Below are positions 10,067 through 19,466 of a stretch of DNA of 64,000 nucleotides, piece by piece. The notes beneath the pieces were generated by a model. The model had not been told where the DNA came from. It searched no databases and was given only the letters and a program-made list of their open reading frames with translations. Made by a program: the position numbers and the translations under genes. This DNA comes from Sphingomonadaceae bacterium (GTDB lineage Bacteria > Pseudomonadota > Alphaproteobacteria > Sphingomonadales > Sphingomonadaceae). Each line of letters starts with the position of its first letter. Positions within the stretch are counted from its first letter, which is position 1. Where the stretch lies: NCBI GenBank assembly GCA_009926135.1, contig RFPL01000004.1, positions 178,630-242,629 of the forward strand, in the 5' to 3' direction.

Positions 10067-13000
10067 TGGACGACACCGCGCCACCGGCTGACGAGACCGC
10101 GCCTCCGCGCGGGCACCGGATCGGGCGGTGGATCGCTTGGGGGCTGCTCGCGCTGGTGGTGATGGCAGCATTGCTGCTGGCGGCGCTCAATACCGGGCCG
10201 GGGCGCGGGCTGGTGGCGCGGCAGTTATCAGGCATGACCTTCGCCAATGGTCTGCGGATCGAAGTCGGCCGGATCGAGGGTTCGCTCTATGGCGAGGCGC
10301 GGCTGATCGACCTAGTCGCCTATGACACGAAGGGACCGTTCCTGCGCGCAGCGCGGGTCGATCTGGACTGGCGGCCGCTGGCCTACCTTGCGAACCATGT
10401 CGATATCCGGTCCGCGACGGCGCCGGTTGTGACCTTGCAACGAGTCCCGGCCTTCAAGGTGACGGCGCCCGACGCACCGCTGCTGCCTGATCTCGATATC
10501 GACGTAGGGCGGCTGCAGATCGACCGGCTGGTTTCGGAAGCCGCGGTTTCGGGGGAGCGCCGCGAACTTCGGCTGGCCGGCACGGGCCGGATAGCCGACC
10601 GGCGCGCGCAGGTTGCGGCGCAAGTGGTGACGCTCGCCGGAGCCGGCGGGCAAGGCGGGGACCGGCTTGATCTGGTGCTTGACGCTGTGCCCGAGAAGAA
10701 CCGGTTGGCGCTGAAGCTGGCCGTCGATGCGCCCAAGGGCGGTGTGATCGCGGCGCTGGCACGGCTCGAGGATGGACTTTCGCTGAAGCTTGATGGCGCG
10801 GGCGACTGGGCCAGGTGGGATGGCCACTTGTCGGCCAGCTACGCCAGAAAGCCAGTGGCGCAACTCGTGCTTGCTGCCCGTAACGGGGCACTTTCTGCCA
10901 AGGGTCCGGCCGAGCTTGGCCGGTTGCTGGGGGGCGTACCGGGTGTGCTGCTTGACCAGACGACTCAGCTCGACCTCATTGCCAGACTGGACCAGCGCCG
11001 CGCTGCCTTGAGCGGCTCGCTGCGGTCCGATCAGCTCTCGATCGTGCCGACGGGCGTGATCGATCTGGCCGATAGCCAGTTCGATGGCCTGAAGCTGGAA
11101 CTGCTCCTGCTCCGGCCGGCCGCGCTGATGCCGAATCTGGCCGGTCGTGCCTTGCGGGCCGATCTTGAGCTCAACGGCGCATTCGCCCGGCCTGAGGTGC
11201 AGTACCGAGTGACGGCGGCCGCCCTGGCGATCAACGACGTGGTGCTGGAAGGGCTGGATGCCAGCGGCAAGGCACAGGTTCGCTCCAACCAGGTCATGTT
11301 GCGGGTCTCGGCCCGGATTGTGCGTATTGCCGGGATGGATGGGGTGGTTGGCGGCCCGCTCACCAATGTTACGATCAATGGCGATCTGGCGCTTGATGGC
11401 ACGCGGCTGCTGTCGGACAACCTCAAGCTGCGCTCGGACCGGATTGACGCTACGGCGATCCTCCTCGCCGACATGGGACGCGGGTTCTATACCGGCGCCC
11501 TGCAGGGACGGATCAACAACTACACGGTCGACAGCGTCGGTACCTTTGCGGTCAACACCACGGCTGATCTAAAACGCACCGGCCAGGGCTTTGCGCTGAC
11601 CGGGACAGTCCGCGCGCGTTCGACCAGTCTGGTCATTCCGGCGGTGCAGGAATTTCTCGGCGGGCAGGCGGCGGGATCGAGCCAGATTGCCTATGGCCCA
11701 GATGGCGTCGTTCGCTTCAGCAAGCTGCGGGTCGCCGCGCCGCTGCTGCAGGTGTTCGACGGACGCGGTAGTTATGTTCCCGGCGGGGCACTGAACCTGA
11801 CCGCGAATGGTCGCTCGGTCCGCTATGGCCCGCTGGCGCTGGAACTGACCGGCACGCTGCTGCGGCCGCGTGCGGTGGTGCTGGCTGGTAGCCCGGGCAT
11901 GGGCATCGGCCTTGCCAATGTCCGGGCGGAGATCATCGGCAATGAAGGCGAATACCGCTTCAATGCTACTGGCCAGACTGACCTTGGCCCGCTTAGCGCC
12001 GATGTCAGCCTGATCCGCGGGGCGAGGACCGCATTCCAGATCAACCGCGGCGATCTGGCCGGAATCGGCTTTGCCGGTAGGATCGAACAGACCGCTGCCG
12101 GGCCTTATTCCGGCCTGCTGACGGCCGATGGGCAGGGTCTGAGCGGCACTGTGCAACTCGGTGCGGTGGGACGTTACCAGGAAGCGCTAATCAAGGCGCG
12201 GGCGCAGGATACGGTGCTGCCGGGCCCCGCGCGGCTGGCAATCGGCCGCGGTGTCGTCGATGCGCGGGTGGTTCTGTACGACCGGCCCGAAGTCACTGCC
12301 GATGTCCAGCTGGCGCAACTGCGGCTGCGTAATCTCGATCTGGCGGCAGCCCGCGCGCAGATCGCCTATCGCGGCGGACGGGGGCAGGCAAAGTTCCTGG
12401 TCGAAGGCGTCAGCGGCGTGCCGTTCCGGGTGGCGGGCAATGCCTTGCTGGAGCCGGAATTGTGGCGTGCTTCGCTGCAGGGCCGGGTGCGCGGCGTGGC
12501 ATTCAGCACGGCCAGCCCGGCGCGGATCGTGCCGGGGCGGGGCGGCTATGAACTGCTGCCGACGCGGATTGAATTCGGCCAGGGTTCGATCCGGCTGGCC
12601 GGGCGCTATGGCCCGGGGCTGCGCCTCGAATCGCGGATGGACCGGCTCGACGTCGCACTACTCAACGCCTTCTTCCCGGGCTACGGCATCGGCGGCAAGG
12701 CAACGGGCAGCCTTGATTTCGAGCAGGCCGGACCAGGGGCATTCCCAAGCGCCGAAGCGCGGCTGACGGTGACCGGGTTCTCGCGTAGCACGGCGGCCCA
12801 GGTCAGCCAGCCGGTCGATCTCAACCTGGCGGGAGAACTGGCTCCGAACCGCGCCGACCTGCGTGCCGTGATCCGCGAGCGCGGCGCGGTGATCGGCCGG
12901 CTCAACGCCGCGCTGACCCCGCTGGGTGGTGGCGAATGGGCCGAGCGGATCGCCAGCGGCACACTGAGTGGCGGAATTCGCTACAACGGCCCTGCAGACA

Positions 13001-14271
13001 CGCTGTGGTCTTTCGTCGGCCAGCCCAGCCAGAGCTTGTCGGGACCGATCGCGGTCGGTGCGGACTTCTCGGGCCGACTGCGCGCGCCGCAGCTGGCGGG
13101 GATCGTGCGCGGCGACAACCTGACCTATGATAATCAGAGCTATGGCACCCGGCTGACGAACCTGGCCGTAGCGGGCCGGCTGGCGGGTGAGCGGATCGAA
13201 TTTTCGAAGCTAAGCGCCACGGCCGGATCGGGCACGGTGGCGGGGCAGGGCTATCTCAGCCTGTCGGCCGAAAGCGGCTATCCGATGGACCTGACGTTCG
13301 AGCTCGACAATGCCCGGCTGGCGCGCAGCGATGCGCTGTCCTCGGCTGCGACGGGTCAGTTGCGGCTGCGCAAGACCGCTGGCGAAACTGCGCTGCTTTC
13401 GGGCCGGCTGGTGCTGCCCGAGACGCGTTATGAACTGGTCCGGCAGGGCGTTTCCGAAGTGCCAGAGCTGACCGGCGTCCGCTTCAAGCCGCCGCGAGGC
13501 ATTCCCCGCGTGACGGGTAACGAACCGGCCCCGCCCGGCGAGAGCCTGTTCCGCACTTTGCGTTACGATATTGCGCTGGTCGCACCCAACCAGTTGTTCG
13601 TCACCGGGATGGGGCTCGACAGCGAATGGAGCGCAGACCTGCGTGTGGGCGGGACCAGCGCCGCACCGTTGGTGACGGGCGATATCAACCTGGTGCGCGG
13701 CAACCTGGGCTTTGCCGGGCGGCAGTTCGATCTGCAGGAGGGCCGGCTGCTGTTCACCGGCGGTGCCTTTGGCAATCCGCAGATCGCGCTCAGCGCCAGC
13801 GAGGACATCGAAGATATTGCCGTGGCGATCAATGTTACCGGTCGGGCGTTCAATCCCCAGATCAGCTTCAGTTCAAGCCCGGCGCTGCCGGCGGACGAGA
13901 TCCTCAGCCGGATCCTGTTCGGCAATTCGGTCGGCCAGCTTTCGCCGCTCCAGGCGGTGCAGCTTGCCGCCTCGCTCAACAGCTTGCGCACGACCAGCGG
14001 GGGCGGGTTCAACCCGCTGGGCAAGCTGCGCGCGGCTACCGGCGTGTCGCGGCTGCGGATCCTTGCGCCTGATGAAGCGGCCGGGCGGGGCACAGCCGTG
14101 GCGGCGGGGCGCTATATCTCGAACAATATCTATCTCGAGGTCATTACCGATGCGCGCGGTTATACCGCGACCCAGATCGAAGTGGGGTTGAGCAAGACCC
14201 TGTCGATCCTCAGCCAGGCCGGCGGGGGCGGGGCGACCAATTTCAACCTGCGTTACAAGAAGCGCTATTGA
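10066..14271 (+). CDS. tamB: TamB-like translocation and assembly module protein
   Basis: A 1401-residue AsmA-like protein with one N-terminal membrane anchor (about residues 22-42, a WIAWGLLALVVMAALLLAAL stretch), a very long repetitive beta-strand body in the periplasm, and the conserved C-terminal DUF490 region with LPADEILSRILFG followed by LSPLQAVQLAASL. In the family the long hydrophobic groove links inner and outer membranes and cooperates with TamA, whose gene overlaps it by one base. The length is similar to E. coli TamB (about 1260 residues) and slightly longer. Function is known from the family; nothing in the sequence tells the specific cargo. Confidence 0.92.
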   Translation: MDDTAPPADETAPPRGHRIGRWIAWGLLALVVMAALLLAALNTGPGRGLVARQLSGMTFANGLRIEVGRIEGSLYGEARLIDLVAYDTKGPFLRAARVDLDWRPLAYLANHVDIRSATAPVVTLQRVPAFKVTAPDAPLLPDLDIDVGRLQIDRLVSEAAVSGERRELRLAGTGRIADRRAQVAAQVVTLAGAGGQGGDRLDLVLDAVPEKNRLALKLAVDAPKGGVIAALARLEDGLSLKLDGAGDWARWDGHLSASYARKPVAQLVLAARNGALSAKGPAELGRLLGGVPGVLLDQTTQLDLIARLDQRRAALSGSLRSDQLSIVPTGVIDLADSQFDGLKLELLLLRPAALMPNLAGRALRADLELNGAFARPEVQYRVTAAALAINDVVLEGLDASGKAQVRSNQVMLRVSARIVRIAGMDGVVGGPLTNVTINGDLALDGTRLLSDNLKLRSDRIDATAILLADMGRGFYTGALQGRINNYTVDSVGTFAVNTTADLKRTGQGFALTGTVRARSTSLVIPAVQEFLGGQAAGSSQIAYGPDGVVRFSKLRVAAPLLQVFDGRGSYVPGGALNLTANGRSVRYGPLALELTGTLLRPRAVVLAGSPGMGIGLANVRAEIIGNEGEYRFNATGQTDLGPLSADVSLIRGARTAFQINRGDLAGIGFAGRIEQTAAGPYSGLLTADGQGLSGTVQLGAVGRYQEALIKARAQDTVLPGPARLAIGRGVVDARVVLYDRPEVTADVQLAQLRLRNLDLAAARAQIAYRGGRGQAKFLVEGVSGVPFRVAGNALLEPELWRASLQGRVRGVAFSTASPARIVPGRGGYELLPTRIEFGQGSIRLAGRYGPGLRLESRMDRLDVALLNAFFPGYGIGGKATGSLDFEQAGPGAFPSAEARLTVTGFSRSTAAQVSQPVDLNLAGELAPNRADLRAVIRERGAVIGRLNAALTPLGGGEWAERIASGTLSGGIRYNGPADTLWSFVGQPSQSLSGPIAVGADFSGRLRAPQLAGIVRGDNLTYDNQSYGTRLTNLAVAGRLAGERIEFSKLSATAGSGTVAGQGYLSLSAESGYPMDLTFELDNARLARSDALSSAATGQLRLRKTAGETALLSGRLVLPETRYELVRQGVSEVPELTGVRFKPPRGIPRVTGNEPAPPGESLFRTLRYDIALVAPNQLFVTGMGLDSEWSADLRVGGTSAAPLVTGDINLVRGNLGFAGRQFDLQEGRLLFTGGAFGNPQIALSASEDIEDIAVAINVTGRAFNPQISFSSSPALPADEILSRILFGNSVGQLSPLQAVQLAASLNSLRTTSGGGFNPLGKLRAATGVSRLRILAPDEAAGRGTAVAAGRYISNNIYLEVITDARGYTATQIEVGLSKTLSILSQAGGGGATNFNLRYKKRY

Positions 14272-14272
14272 A

Positions 14273-14440
14273 ATGCGCGCGGCCTTGCTCCTCCTTGCCT
14301 TCATGCTCGCCGGTTGCCAGCGCGAGAAAAGCTTCGATGAACGCTATGCCGCTACCCGGCAGCAGCTGGAAACCAGGGCGGCCGAGATTGACCGGCAACT
14401 GCCGCCTCCTGCGCCAGACTCCACGCCGAAACCTGAATAG
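14273..14440 (+). CDS. Small predicted lipoprotein
   Basis: A 55-residue reading frame beginning one base after the tamB stop codon. It starts MRAALLLLAFMLAGC, a complete lipoprotein signal with lipobox LAGC and lipidation at Cys15, followed by a short helical, charged segment (REKSFDERYAATRQQLE) and a proline-rich tail. Too short for standard gene callers but well formed. Its place directly after tamAB and just before a strong terminator suggests that it is the last gene of the operon. Function is unknown; it could be a periplasmic accessory of TamAB or an unrelated short lipoprotein. Confidence 0.72.
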   Translation: MRAALLLLAFMLAGCQREKSFDERYAATRQQLETRAAEIDRQLPPPAPDSTPKPE

Positions 14441-14539
14441 AAATCTGGCGAAGCGTGATCTGGGTCACGGCCCCGCTCCGGTGAATCCCCTAATCGCGAT
14501 ATGCGACCCACCGGCGCGAGCCTTTCCGCCGGCAACTTT

Positions 14540-14575
14540 GCCCCCGTGCCACCCTTTCGGCGCGGGGGCTTTTTT
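14540..14575 (+). terminator. Rho-independent terminator after tamAB operon
   Basis: An 11-bp GC-rich stem (GCCCCCGTGCC pairing with GGCGCGGGGGC, one G-T pair) encloses an 8-base loop and is followed by six T residues. It ends the plus-strand tamA-tamB-lipoprotein unit. Confidence 0.85.
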
Positions 14576-14597
14576 ACAGGTCGGCAGGGAGGCGGAC

Positions 14598-15398
14598 TCA
14601 GCCGCGCGCGGCGCTTTCCAATGCTTCGCCGGTTACCGGATAACCGGCATCGGCTGGAATCCGCAGCCACTTCTGCCCGTCTTCCTCGGTCATGAACGGA
14701 GTGATCATCCGGCTCGGAAACTCTTCGACATGGGCCACGGCCTCGTCAAAGCTGCCGAACTGGGCCAGCCGTTCCAGATTGCGGCGAGTCGGGAAGATCA
14801 CGCTGATCCGGCCGGCATCGGCATGGTCGAGGGCTTCGGCCGCGCCCGTCCAGAACAGGCGGGTGTTCTCGGTTTCATCGACCAGCAGGTCAACCGCGCC
14901 GGTGCCCAGGTCAGCCAGGTAAAAGCGGGTGTCATAAATCCGCATATGCCGGTGCTTGGGTCGCCAGCGCGCAAATGGCACCAGTGCTTCGAGATCAAGC
15001 TGCCAGTCCATTGCCGCCAGCGTTGGCGCCAGGGTTCCTTCGGCCAGCAGGATCGCCCGCGCCCGGCGTGCTTCCTCAAGTGAGGGGCGCTGGCTGATAC
15101 CGACGACCAGACCGGTTTCCTCCAGCGTTTCGCGCACCGCCGCGATCCGGGCGGCGAGTTCGTGCGCCGCGTCCTCGTCCTGCGCTCCAAGCGCCAGGGC
15201 CAGCTCGCGGTCGGCATCATCGACCCGGCCGCCGGGGAACACGGCAGCGCCGCCGGCGAACTTCATCGCCGCCGAGCGTTCGACCATCAGGATCTGCGGA
15301 GCGCCGCCTGCGGCATCGCGGCGAAAGATCACCAGGGTCGCGGCGGGCGTTGCGGGCGGGTCTTCCCCGCTCTCGTCATATTCTATGTCCAGACTCAT
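14598..15398 (-). CDS. NUDIX hydrolase (NUDT19/CoA-pyrophosphatase-like)
   Basis: A 266-residue NUDIX-fold protein. The Nudix box is split: the GG of FPGGRVDD (about residues 56-57) and the RETLEETG part (about 89-96) are separated by about 30 residues, an insertion typical of the NUDT19-like branch rather than of MutT. Such enzymes cleave nucleoside diphosphates linked to another group, commonly CoA derivatives. The N-terminus carries an acidic stretch (EYDESGEDPP). It is monocistronic, facing the tamAB terminator. Substrate is not evident from the sequence. Confidence 0.85.
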   Translation of the reverse strand: MSLDIEYDESGEDPPATPAATLVIFRRDAAGGAPQILMVERSAAMKFAGGAAVFPGGRVDDADRELALALGAQDEDAAHELAARIAAVRETLEETGLVVGISQRPSLEEARRARAILLAEGTLAPTLAAMDWQLDLEALVPFARWRPKHRHMRIYDTRFYLADLGTGAVDLLVDETENTRLFWTGAAEALDHADAGRISVIFPTRRNLERLAQFGSFDEAVAHVEEFPSRMITPFMTEEDGQKWLRIPADAGYPVTGEALESAARG

Positions 15399-15543
15399 CG
15401 TCGCGGAACCTGCCCGCCGCTGGCTGCTTTGCCAAGCCGCTTTTCTGTCAGGGTGGGGGATTGTCGGCAGTCTTTACACCGCTGCGGGGTGTTAAACTTT
15501 CGCTCACCATCGTCTGGCCCGGGAATTGGCCATTCGGCAAAAC

Positions 15544-15559
15544 TGGCACGGGCGCTGCA
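15544..15559 (+). promoter_or_regulatory. Possible sigma-54 promoter
   Basis: TGGCACG followed by four bases and CTGCA matches the -24/-12 consensus (TGGCACG-N4-TTGCA) with one mismatch in the -12 element. It lies about 220 bp upstream of the CHASE4-GGDEF-EAL gene, on the same strand. The match is clear but unsupported by a visible activator site. Confidence 0.4.
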
Positions 15560-15591
15560 TAGTAGCTCACACCCCCAAAGCAGTCTCGAAT

Positions 15592-15627
15592 GAGGCGGGG
15601 CCGCACCGGTCTCCGCGGCCCCGCCTC
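15592..15627 (+). other. 13-bp perfect hairpin in non-coding leader
   Basis: GAGGCGGGGCCGC and its exact reverse complement are separated by a 10-base loop. There is no T tract on the plus strand, so a simple intrinsic terminator is unlikely in that direction. It sits between the possible sigma-54 promoter and the cyclic-di-GMP gene. The whole 378-bp gap 15399-15776 shows no other convincing gene. Confidence 0.6.
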
Positions 15628-15776
15628 CCCGAGAACTCCCCCGACATTGCTAGCGTACCCCGAATGGTTAGGCAGCCGTTACCGGCACCTGCGGGCCCGC
15701 CCGCAATGCGATGGTCGGACACTGGAGAGGTCCTGGCACTACTGCGCGGCTGAACAGGCTAGAAAACGGGGCGCAC

Positions 15777-18053
15777 ATGGTATTGCCGGCTTATGAGGAT
15801 CCGTCGCATCCGCGCCACCGGTTGTTTGGCCCGTTGGCCGGCCTGGCGGTTGGCGCGCTGGGGCTGATCGCCCTGGTCTCAACCTTCCTGATCTGTCGTT
15901 TCGACGAGAACGCAACGATCCGCGAAGAGCACATTGTCGACAATGGCTTCGCGGTCATGCTTACCGAATTGAACGATGTTGTGGCCACCCAGGTCGAGTG
16001 GGACAGCGCGGTGGAAGAGCTTGATCACCGGCTCAATCTGGACTGGGCCGATTTCAACCTTGGCAGCTACCTTCATGTCTTCCACGGCTTCAGCCACGTG
16101 TTCGTCCTGGATGCGCGCGATCGTGTGATCTATGCCTCGGTGGGCGGTGAGCGCGCCAGCCTCGCTGCATTCGGGCCATTCGATCAGGCTGGCCGGGGTC
16201 TGCTGTCCCAAGTCCGTGAGGGCGAGGCTGCCCGTCCTCCGCTCTTGCCCCGGGCCGGCAGCAACAATATCGCCGTCAGCTCAATTCAGGACAGTCATGT
16301 CGTATTGATCGGCGGGCAGCCTTTCATCCTCTCGGCAACGCTGGTCCAACCCGATTTCGGAAAGGTTCTGCCGCGGAGCCGCCACGCCCCGGTAGTAATT
16401 GCGGCCAAGCCGCTTGATGCGGCCGCGCTGAAAGTCTTGGCCGATCGCTATCTGCTGAAAGACCTGGCGGCGACTCCGCTGGATCAGATCAAGTTGACAA
16501 CTGGGCATTCATTCCTGCGCGACCATTTCGGAAAGGCCCTGATCGTGCTGACCTGGACGCCGCAGCGACCGGCATTGATGCTGTTGAAAGGGCTGGCGGT
16601 TCCGCTGCTGCTGCTGCTGATCGTGCTGGCCCTGGTGGCGGTGCGCGTCCTGCGAGGATCCTTGGCGATTGCATCGGAGCTGGTCGCGAGCGAGGCGAAG
16701 TCCAAACATGATGCCACGCACGATGCGCTGACGCGGTTGCCCAACCGGGCCTACCTGTTCGATTACCTCGGCCAGCAGTTGCCGCGGGTGGCAGGTCCGG
16801 AGCGGACCATGGCGGTGCTCTGCATCGATCTGGATCGCTTCAAGGAGGTCAACGATACGCTCGGCCACCCGGCGGGCGATGCGCTGATCGAGGCCACTGG
16901 CCTGCGCCTGCTCCAGACCTGTGCCGATGCGGCCTTCGTGGCGCGCTATGGCGGCGATGAGTTCGTGGTGATCTGCGAGCAGATTGGCGAAGCCGAGGTC
17001 TACGAACTGGCCAACCGGATTGGTGCCGCCCTGACTGAGCAGGTGATGACCGGCTTTGGTCATATCGAGGTGGGCTGCTCGATCGGTTATGCGCTTATTG
17101 ACGAGCCTGGGGTGGAGCCAAGCGAGGCGCTGCACCGGGCCGACGTGGCGCTCTACCGGGCCAAGGACGCCGGCCGGCAGAAGATTGTCCGGTTCGAGCC
17201 GGAAATGGACCAGGCGATGAAGAATCGCCGCCTGCTGGAGGCTGAGCTGCGGCTGGCGATCGGCACCGATCAGCTGCGCATGGCCTATCAGCCGCAGTTT
17301 GATCGCGAGCGCAAGCTGGTCGGATTCGAGGCGTTGCTGCGCTGGCACCATCCAGAGCGGGGCGAAATCTCGCCCAGCGTATTCGTGCCGCTGGCCGAGG
17401 AAACCGGACTGATCCTGGCGTTGGGCGAACAGGTGCTGCGGATGGCCTTTGCCGAAACGGCCCAGTGGCAGAGCGCGGTGATTGCGATCAACGTTTCGGC
17501 CGTGCAATTGCGGCGGCGCGGATTTGCCGCCCAGGTGTTGCGGATAGCGGCGGCGGCGGGGATCGACCCACGGCGGTACGAGATGGAGGTGACCGAAACT
17601 GCGCTGCTCGGCGACGATCCGGTTACGGCCGGGAACATCGCCGCCCTCAAGCGGATCGGCTTCCTGATCGCGCTCGACGATTTCGGTACCGGCTTTTCCA
17701 GTCTGAGCGTGTTGCAGCGCTTCTCGGTCGACAAGATCAAGATCGACTGTTCATTCGTGGCCGCGCTGGGCACTGGCCGCGAAGCCGATACCCTGATCGA
17801 CGGAATCATCAAGCTGGGTCGGGCGCTCGACTTGTCAGTCGTTGCGGAAGGCGTTGAAAACGAACGGCAGTGGGATCACCTGGTCGATGCCGGGTGCCAC
17901 CTGTTCCAGGGCTATCTGCTGGGGCGGCCGCAGCTGGCGGGCGTGCCTTCAGCCGGGGCCAGCGCGAGCGCGCCGGCAATCAAGCTGCCGGTGCGATCCC
18001 CGCGTCAGCCACAAGTTGCTGAAGCTCGCCAGCTTCGTACATCTCCATCATGA
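15777..18053 (+). CDS. CHASE4-GGDEF-EAL cyclic-di-GMP signalling protein
   Basis: A 758-residue inner-membrane protein with a membrane segment near residues 17-38, an extracytoplasmic CHASE4-type sensor (about 40-180), a second membrane helix (about 265-290), a GGDEF domain with an intact YGGDEF (392-396), and an EAL domain starting EALLRW at 518. It can in principle make and degrade cyclic di-GMP, and both motifs look intact. I chose ATG 15777, where the protein becomes family-like; the frame continues upstream to 15711. The 3' end runs 74 bp into the convergent grxD gene, so the last about 25 residues are antisense to it and probably poorly conserved. Confidence 0.92.
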   Translation: MVLPAYEDPSHPRHRLFGPLAGLAVGALGLIALVSTFLICRFDENATIREEHIVDNGFAVMLTELNDVVATQVEWDSAVEELDHRLNLDWADFNLGSYLHVFHGFSHVFVLDARDRVIYASVGGERASLAAFGPFDQAGRGLLSQVREGEAARPPLLPRAGSNNIAVSSIQDSHVVLIGGQPFILSATLVQPDFGKVLPRSRHAPVVIAAKPLDAAALKVLADRYLLKDLAATPLDQIKLTTGHSFLRDHFGKALIVLTWTPQRPALMLLKGLAVPLLLLLIVLALVAVRVLRGSLAIASELVASEAKSKHDATHDALTRLPNRAYLFDYLGQQLPRVAGPERTMAVLCIDLDRFKEVNDTLGHPAGDALIEATGLRLLQTCADAAFVARYGGDEFVVICEQIGEAEVYELANRIGAALTEQVMTGFGHIEVGCSIGYALIDEPGVEPSEALHRADVALYRAKDAGRQKIVRFEPEMDQAMKNRRLLEAELRLAIGTDQLRMAYQPQFDRERKLVGFEALLRWHHPERGEISPSVFVPLAEETGLILALGEQVLRMAFAETAQWQSAVIAINVSAVQLRRRGFAAQVLRIAAAAGIDPRRYEMEVTETALLGDDPVTAGNIAALKRIGFLIALDDFGTGFSSLSVLQRFSVDKIKIDCSFVAALGTGREADTLIDGIIKLGRALDLSVVAEGVENERQWDHLVDAGCHLFQGYLLGRPQLAGVPSAGASASAPAIKLPVRSPRQPQVAEARQLRTSPS

Positions 18054-18309
18054 TGTCGCTGCCGCCAACGAATTCGCCCTTCACGTAAAGCTGGGGAATC
18101 GTCGGCCAGTCCGAAAAGGCCTTGATGCCCTGGCGGATTTCCATGTCCTGGAGCACGTCAACGCCTTCAAACGGGACACCAAGGCGCTCAAGGATCGCCA
18201 CGGCGCGGCTGGAAAAGCCGCACTGCGGGAACAGCGGCGTGCCCTTCATGAACAGCACAACGTCATTGGAATTGACGATTTCGGTGAGACGGGCGTTGGT
18301 ATCGGACAT
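17980..18309 (-). CDS. grxD: Monothiol glutaredoxin Grx4/GrxD
   Basis: The protein (109 residues) carries the CGFS active site (Cys30) and the [19 protein letters not shown] glutathione and partner-binding segment of monothiol glutaredoxins. Such proteins bind and pass on [2Fe-2S] clusters together with BolA proteins rather than acting as general reductases. Here the bolA-like gene lies immediately upstream on the same strand, which strongly supports that partnership. Its 3' end overlaps the convergent cyclic-di-GMP gene by 74 bp. Confidence 0.96.
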   Translation of the reverse strand: MSDTNARLTEIVNSNDVVLFMKGTPLFPQCGFSSRAVAILERLGVPFEGVDVLQDMEIRQGIKAFSDWPTIPQLYVKGEFVGGSDIMMEMYEAGELQQLVADAGIAPAA

Positions 18310-18330
18310 GACTGGAAGCTCCTTGCCGCC

Positions 18331-18564
18331 TCAGTTGGGGACGGCAGTGGTCAGTTGCAAGGCGTGAAGTTCGCCGCCCATCCGCCCGCCGAACGCGGCA
18401 TAGACCAGCTTGTGCTGGGCCACGCGCGGCTTACCAGCGAAAGCGGACGAGACGACGTGCGCGGCCCAATGATCGTTGTCACCGGCCAGGTCCGTCAGCG
18501 TGATCTGGGCGTCAGGCAATGCGGCGCGAATGATCGCCTCAATCTCGGCAGCGGGCATGGGCAT
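18331..18564 (-). CDS. bolA: BolA family protein
   Basis: A 77-residue BolA-fold protein with the HWAAHVVSSAFAGKPRVAQHKLVYAAFGGRM core. The conserved histidine in KLVYAAFGG-type BolA proteins binds a shared [2Fe-2S] cluster with monothiol glutaredoxins. It is 21 bp upstream of grxD and 10 bp downstream of the ATPase zeta gene, all on the minus strand, so I read the three as one operon for iron-sulfur or iron homeostasis. It is closer to the short BolA2/IbaG-like type than to full-length E. coli BolA. Confidence 0.93.
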   Translation of the reverse strand: MPMPAAEIEAIIRAALPDAQITLTDLAGDNDHWAAHVVSSAFAGKPRVAQHKLVYAAFGGRMGGELHALQLTTAVPN

Positions 18565-18574
18565 CGGACGTTCC

Positions 18575-18892
18575 TTAGCCCAGCAACGCGCGGCGGGCTT
18601 CGACCATCTTGGCTTCCAGCGCGGTGCGAATATCGCCTTCCGCGATTTCCACCCCGGCGCTGGTCAGGTCGCCCAGCAGCTTGCGGACCACGTCTTCGTC
18701 GCCCGCTTCCTCGAAGTCGGCCTGGACCACGGCCTTGGCATAAGCTTCGGCTTCAACGGCAGAGAGGCCCATCTGTTCGGCCGCCCACTGGCCGAGCAGG
18801 CGGTTGCGCCGCGCGGTCACGCGGAACTGGGTGTCCTCATCCATCGCAAACTTGGCCTCTTCGGCGCGCTCGCGGTCGTTGAAATTGGTCAT
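18575..18892 (-). CDS. DUF1476 protein, F1F0-ATPase inhibitor zeta subunit
   Basis: A 105-residue DUF1476 protein: MTNFNDRERAEEAKFAMDEDTQFRVTARRNRLLGQWAAE is the family signature. In alphaproteobacteria (Paracoccus is the best-known case) this zeta subunit inhibits ATP hydrolysis by the F1 motor, using its N-terminal helix. It is the first gene of the grxD-bolA group. The ATP synthase genes are not in the window, so the functional link here is from family knowledge alone. Confidence 0.92.
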   Translation of the reverse strand: MTNFNDRERAEEAKFAMDEDTQFRVTARRNRLLGQWAAEQMGLSAVEAEAYAKAVVQADFEEAGDEDVVRKLLGDLTSAGVEIAEGDIRTALEAKMVEARRALLG

Positions 18893-18925
18893 GTCGGCTC
18901 CTGTCGGTTTGGTCTGGCGCCCCGC

Positions 18926-19429
18926 TCAGCCAGCCTTGGCGGCGGGCGGAGGTGCCTGGAAAGCATCGTGGCAGCCCTTGCACGACGCGTTAGTGCTGGC
19001 AAGGGCAGCGGTGAAGGCATCCTTGTCGTCGGCCTTGGCGGCAGCCGCGAGTGCGGCGGTCGCATCGGCAAAGTCCTTGGCCTTGGCGGCGAAGCCGGCC
19101 TGGTCGGTCCAGATTTCCGGCTTGGCGCGGCTGGCGACCTTGGCCGTGCTGGGCGCGAACATCGCGGGCAAGGCAGCGCCCCATTTGGCAACGCCATTCG
19201 CGACGAAGGCCAGGTTCTTTACCGGGGTGCCATTGGCCGCAGCCGAGCGCATCGCGCTGGTCGCGCCAACTGACATCACCATTGCCGCCTGACGGGTGGC
19301 AACGATGTCTTCGGCGCTGGGCGCAGCAACAGCGGCGGGCTTGGTCTGTTTTACAGGCTTGGTCTCGGCCTGAACGGCAAAAGCCGTGGTCGCAATCGCG
19401 GCGAGGGCAATGATCCGGGCAGTCTTCAT
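18926..19429 (-). CDS. Cytochrome c', periplasmic
   Basis: The 167-residue protein has a Sec signal peptide (about residues 1-21), an alanine/lysine-rich linker, and a four-helix-type body with the heme motif CKGCH near the C-terminus (Cys150, Cys153, His154). A single CxxCH close to the C-terminal end is the mark of cytochrome c'. These proteins bind NO and CO and may relieve nitrosative stress, but no partner gene is visible next to it. The last residues after the heme site are proline- and alanine-rich, as is common in sphingomonads. Confidence 0.88.
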   Translation of the reverse strand: MKTARIIALAAIATTAFAVQAETKPVKQTKPAAVAAPSAEDIVATRQAAMVMSVGATSAMRSAAANGTPVKNLAFVANGVAKWGAALPAMFAPSTAKVASRAKPEIWTDQAGFAAKAKDFADATAALAAAAKADDKDAFTAALASTNASCKGCHDAFQAPPPAAKAG

Positions 19430-19466
19430 GGTCCGTCTCCCAATCCTGGCCGCTTTTGCGCAGCCG

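Noticed and set aside
14441..14539. Riboswitch or small RNA ahead of the tamAB terminator
   Set aside because: The 100-base stretch follows coding DNA and precedes a terminator, but I could not match a known class, and it reads equally well as a plain 3' leader.
14268..15083. 271-codon frame across the tamAB terminator and the NUDIX gene
   Set aside because: Passes through a strong terminator and reads antisense to the NUDIX gene. The true small gene at 14273 is in a different frame.
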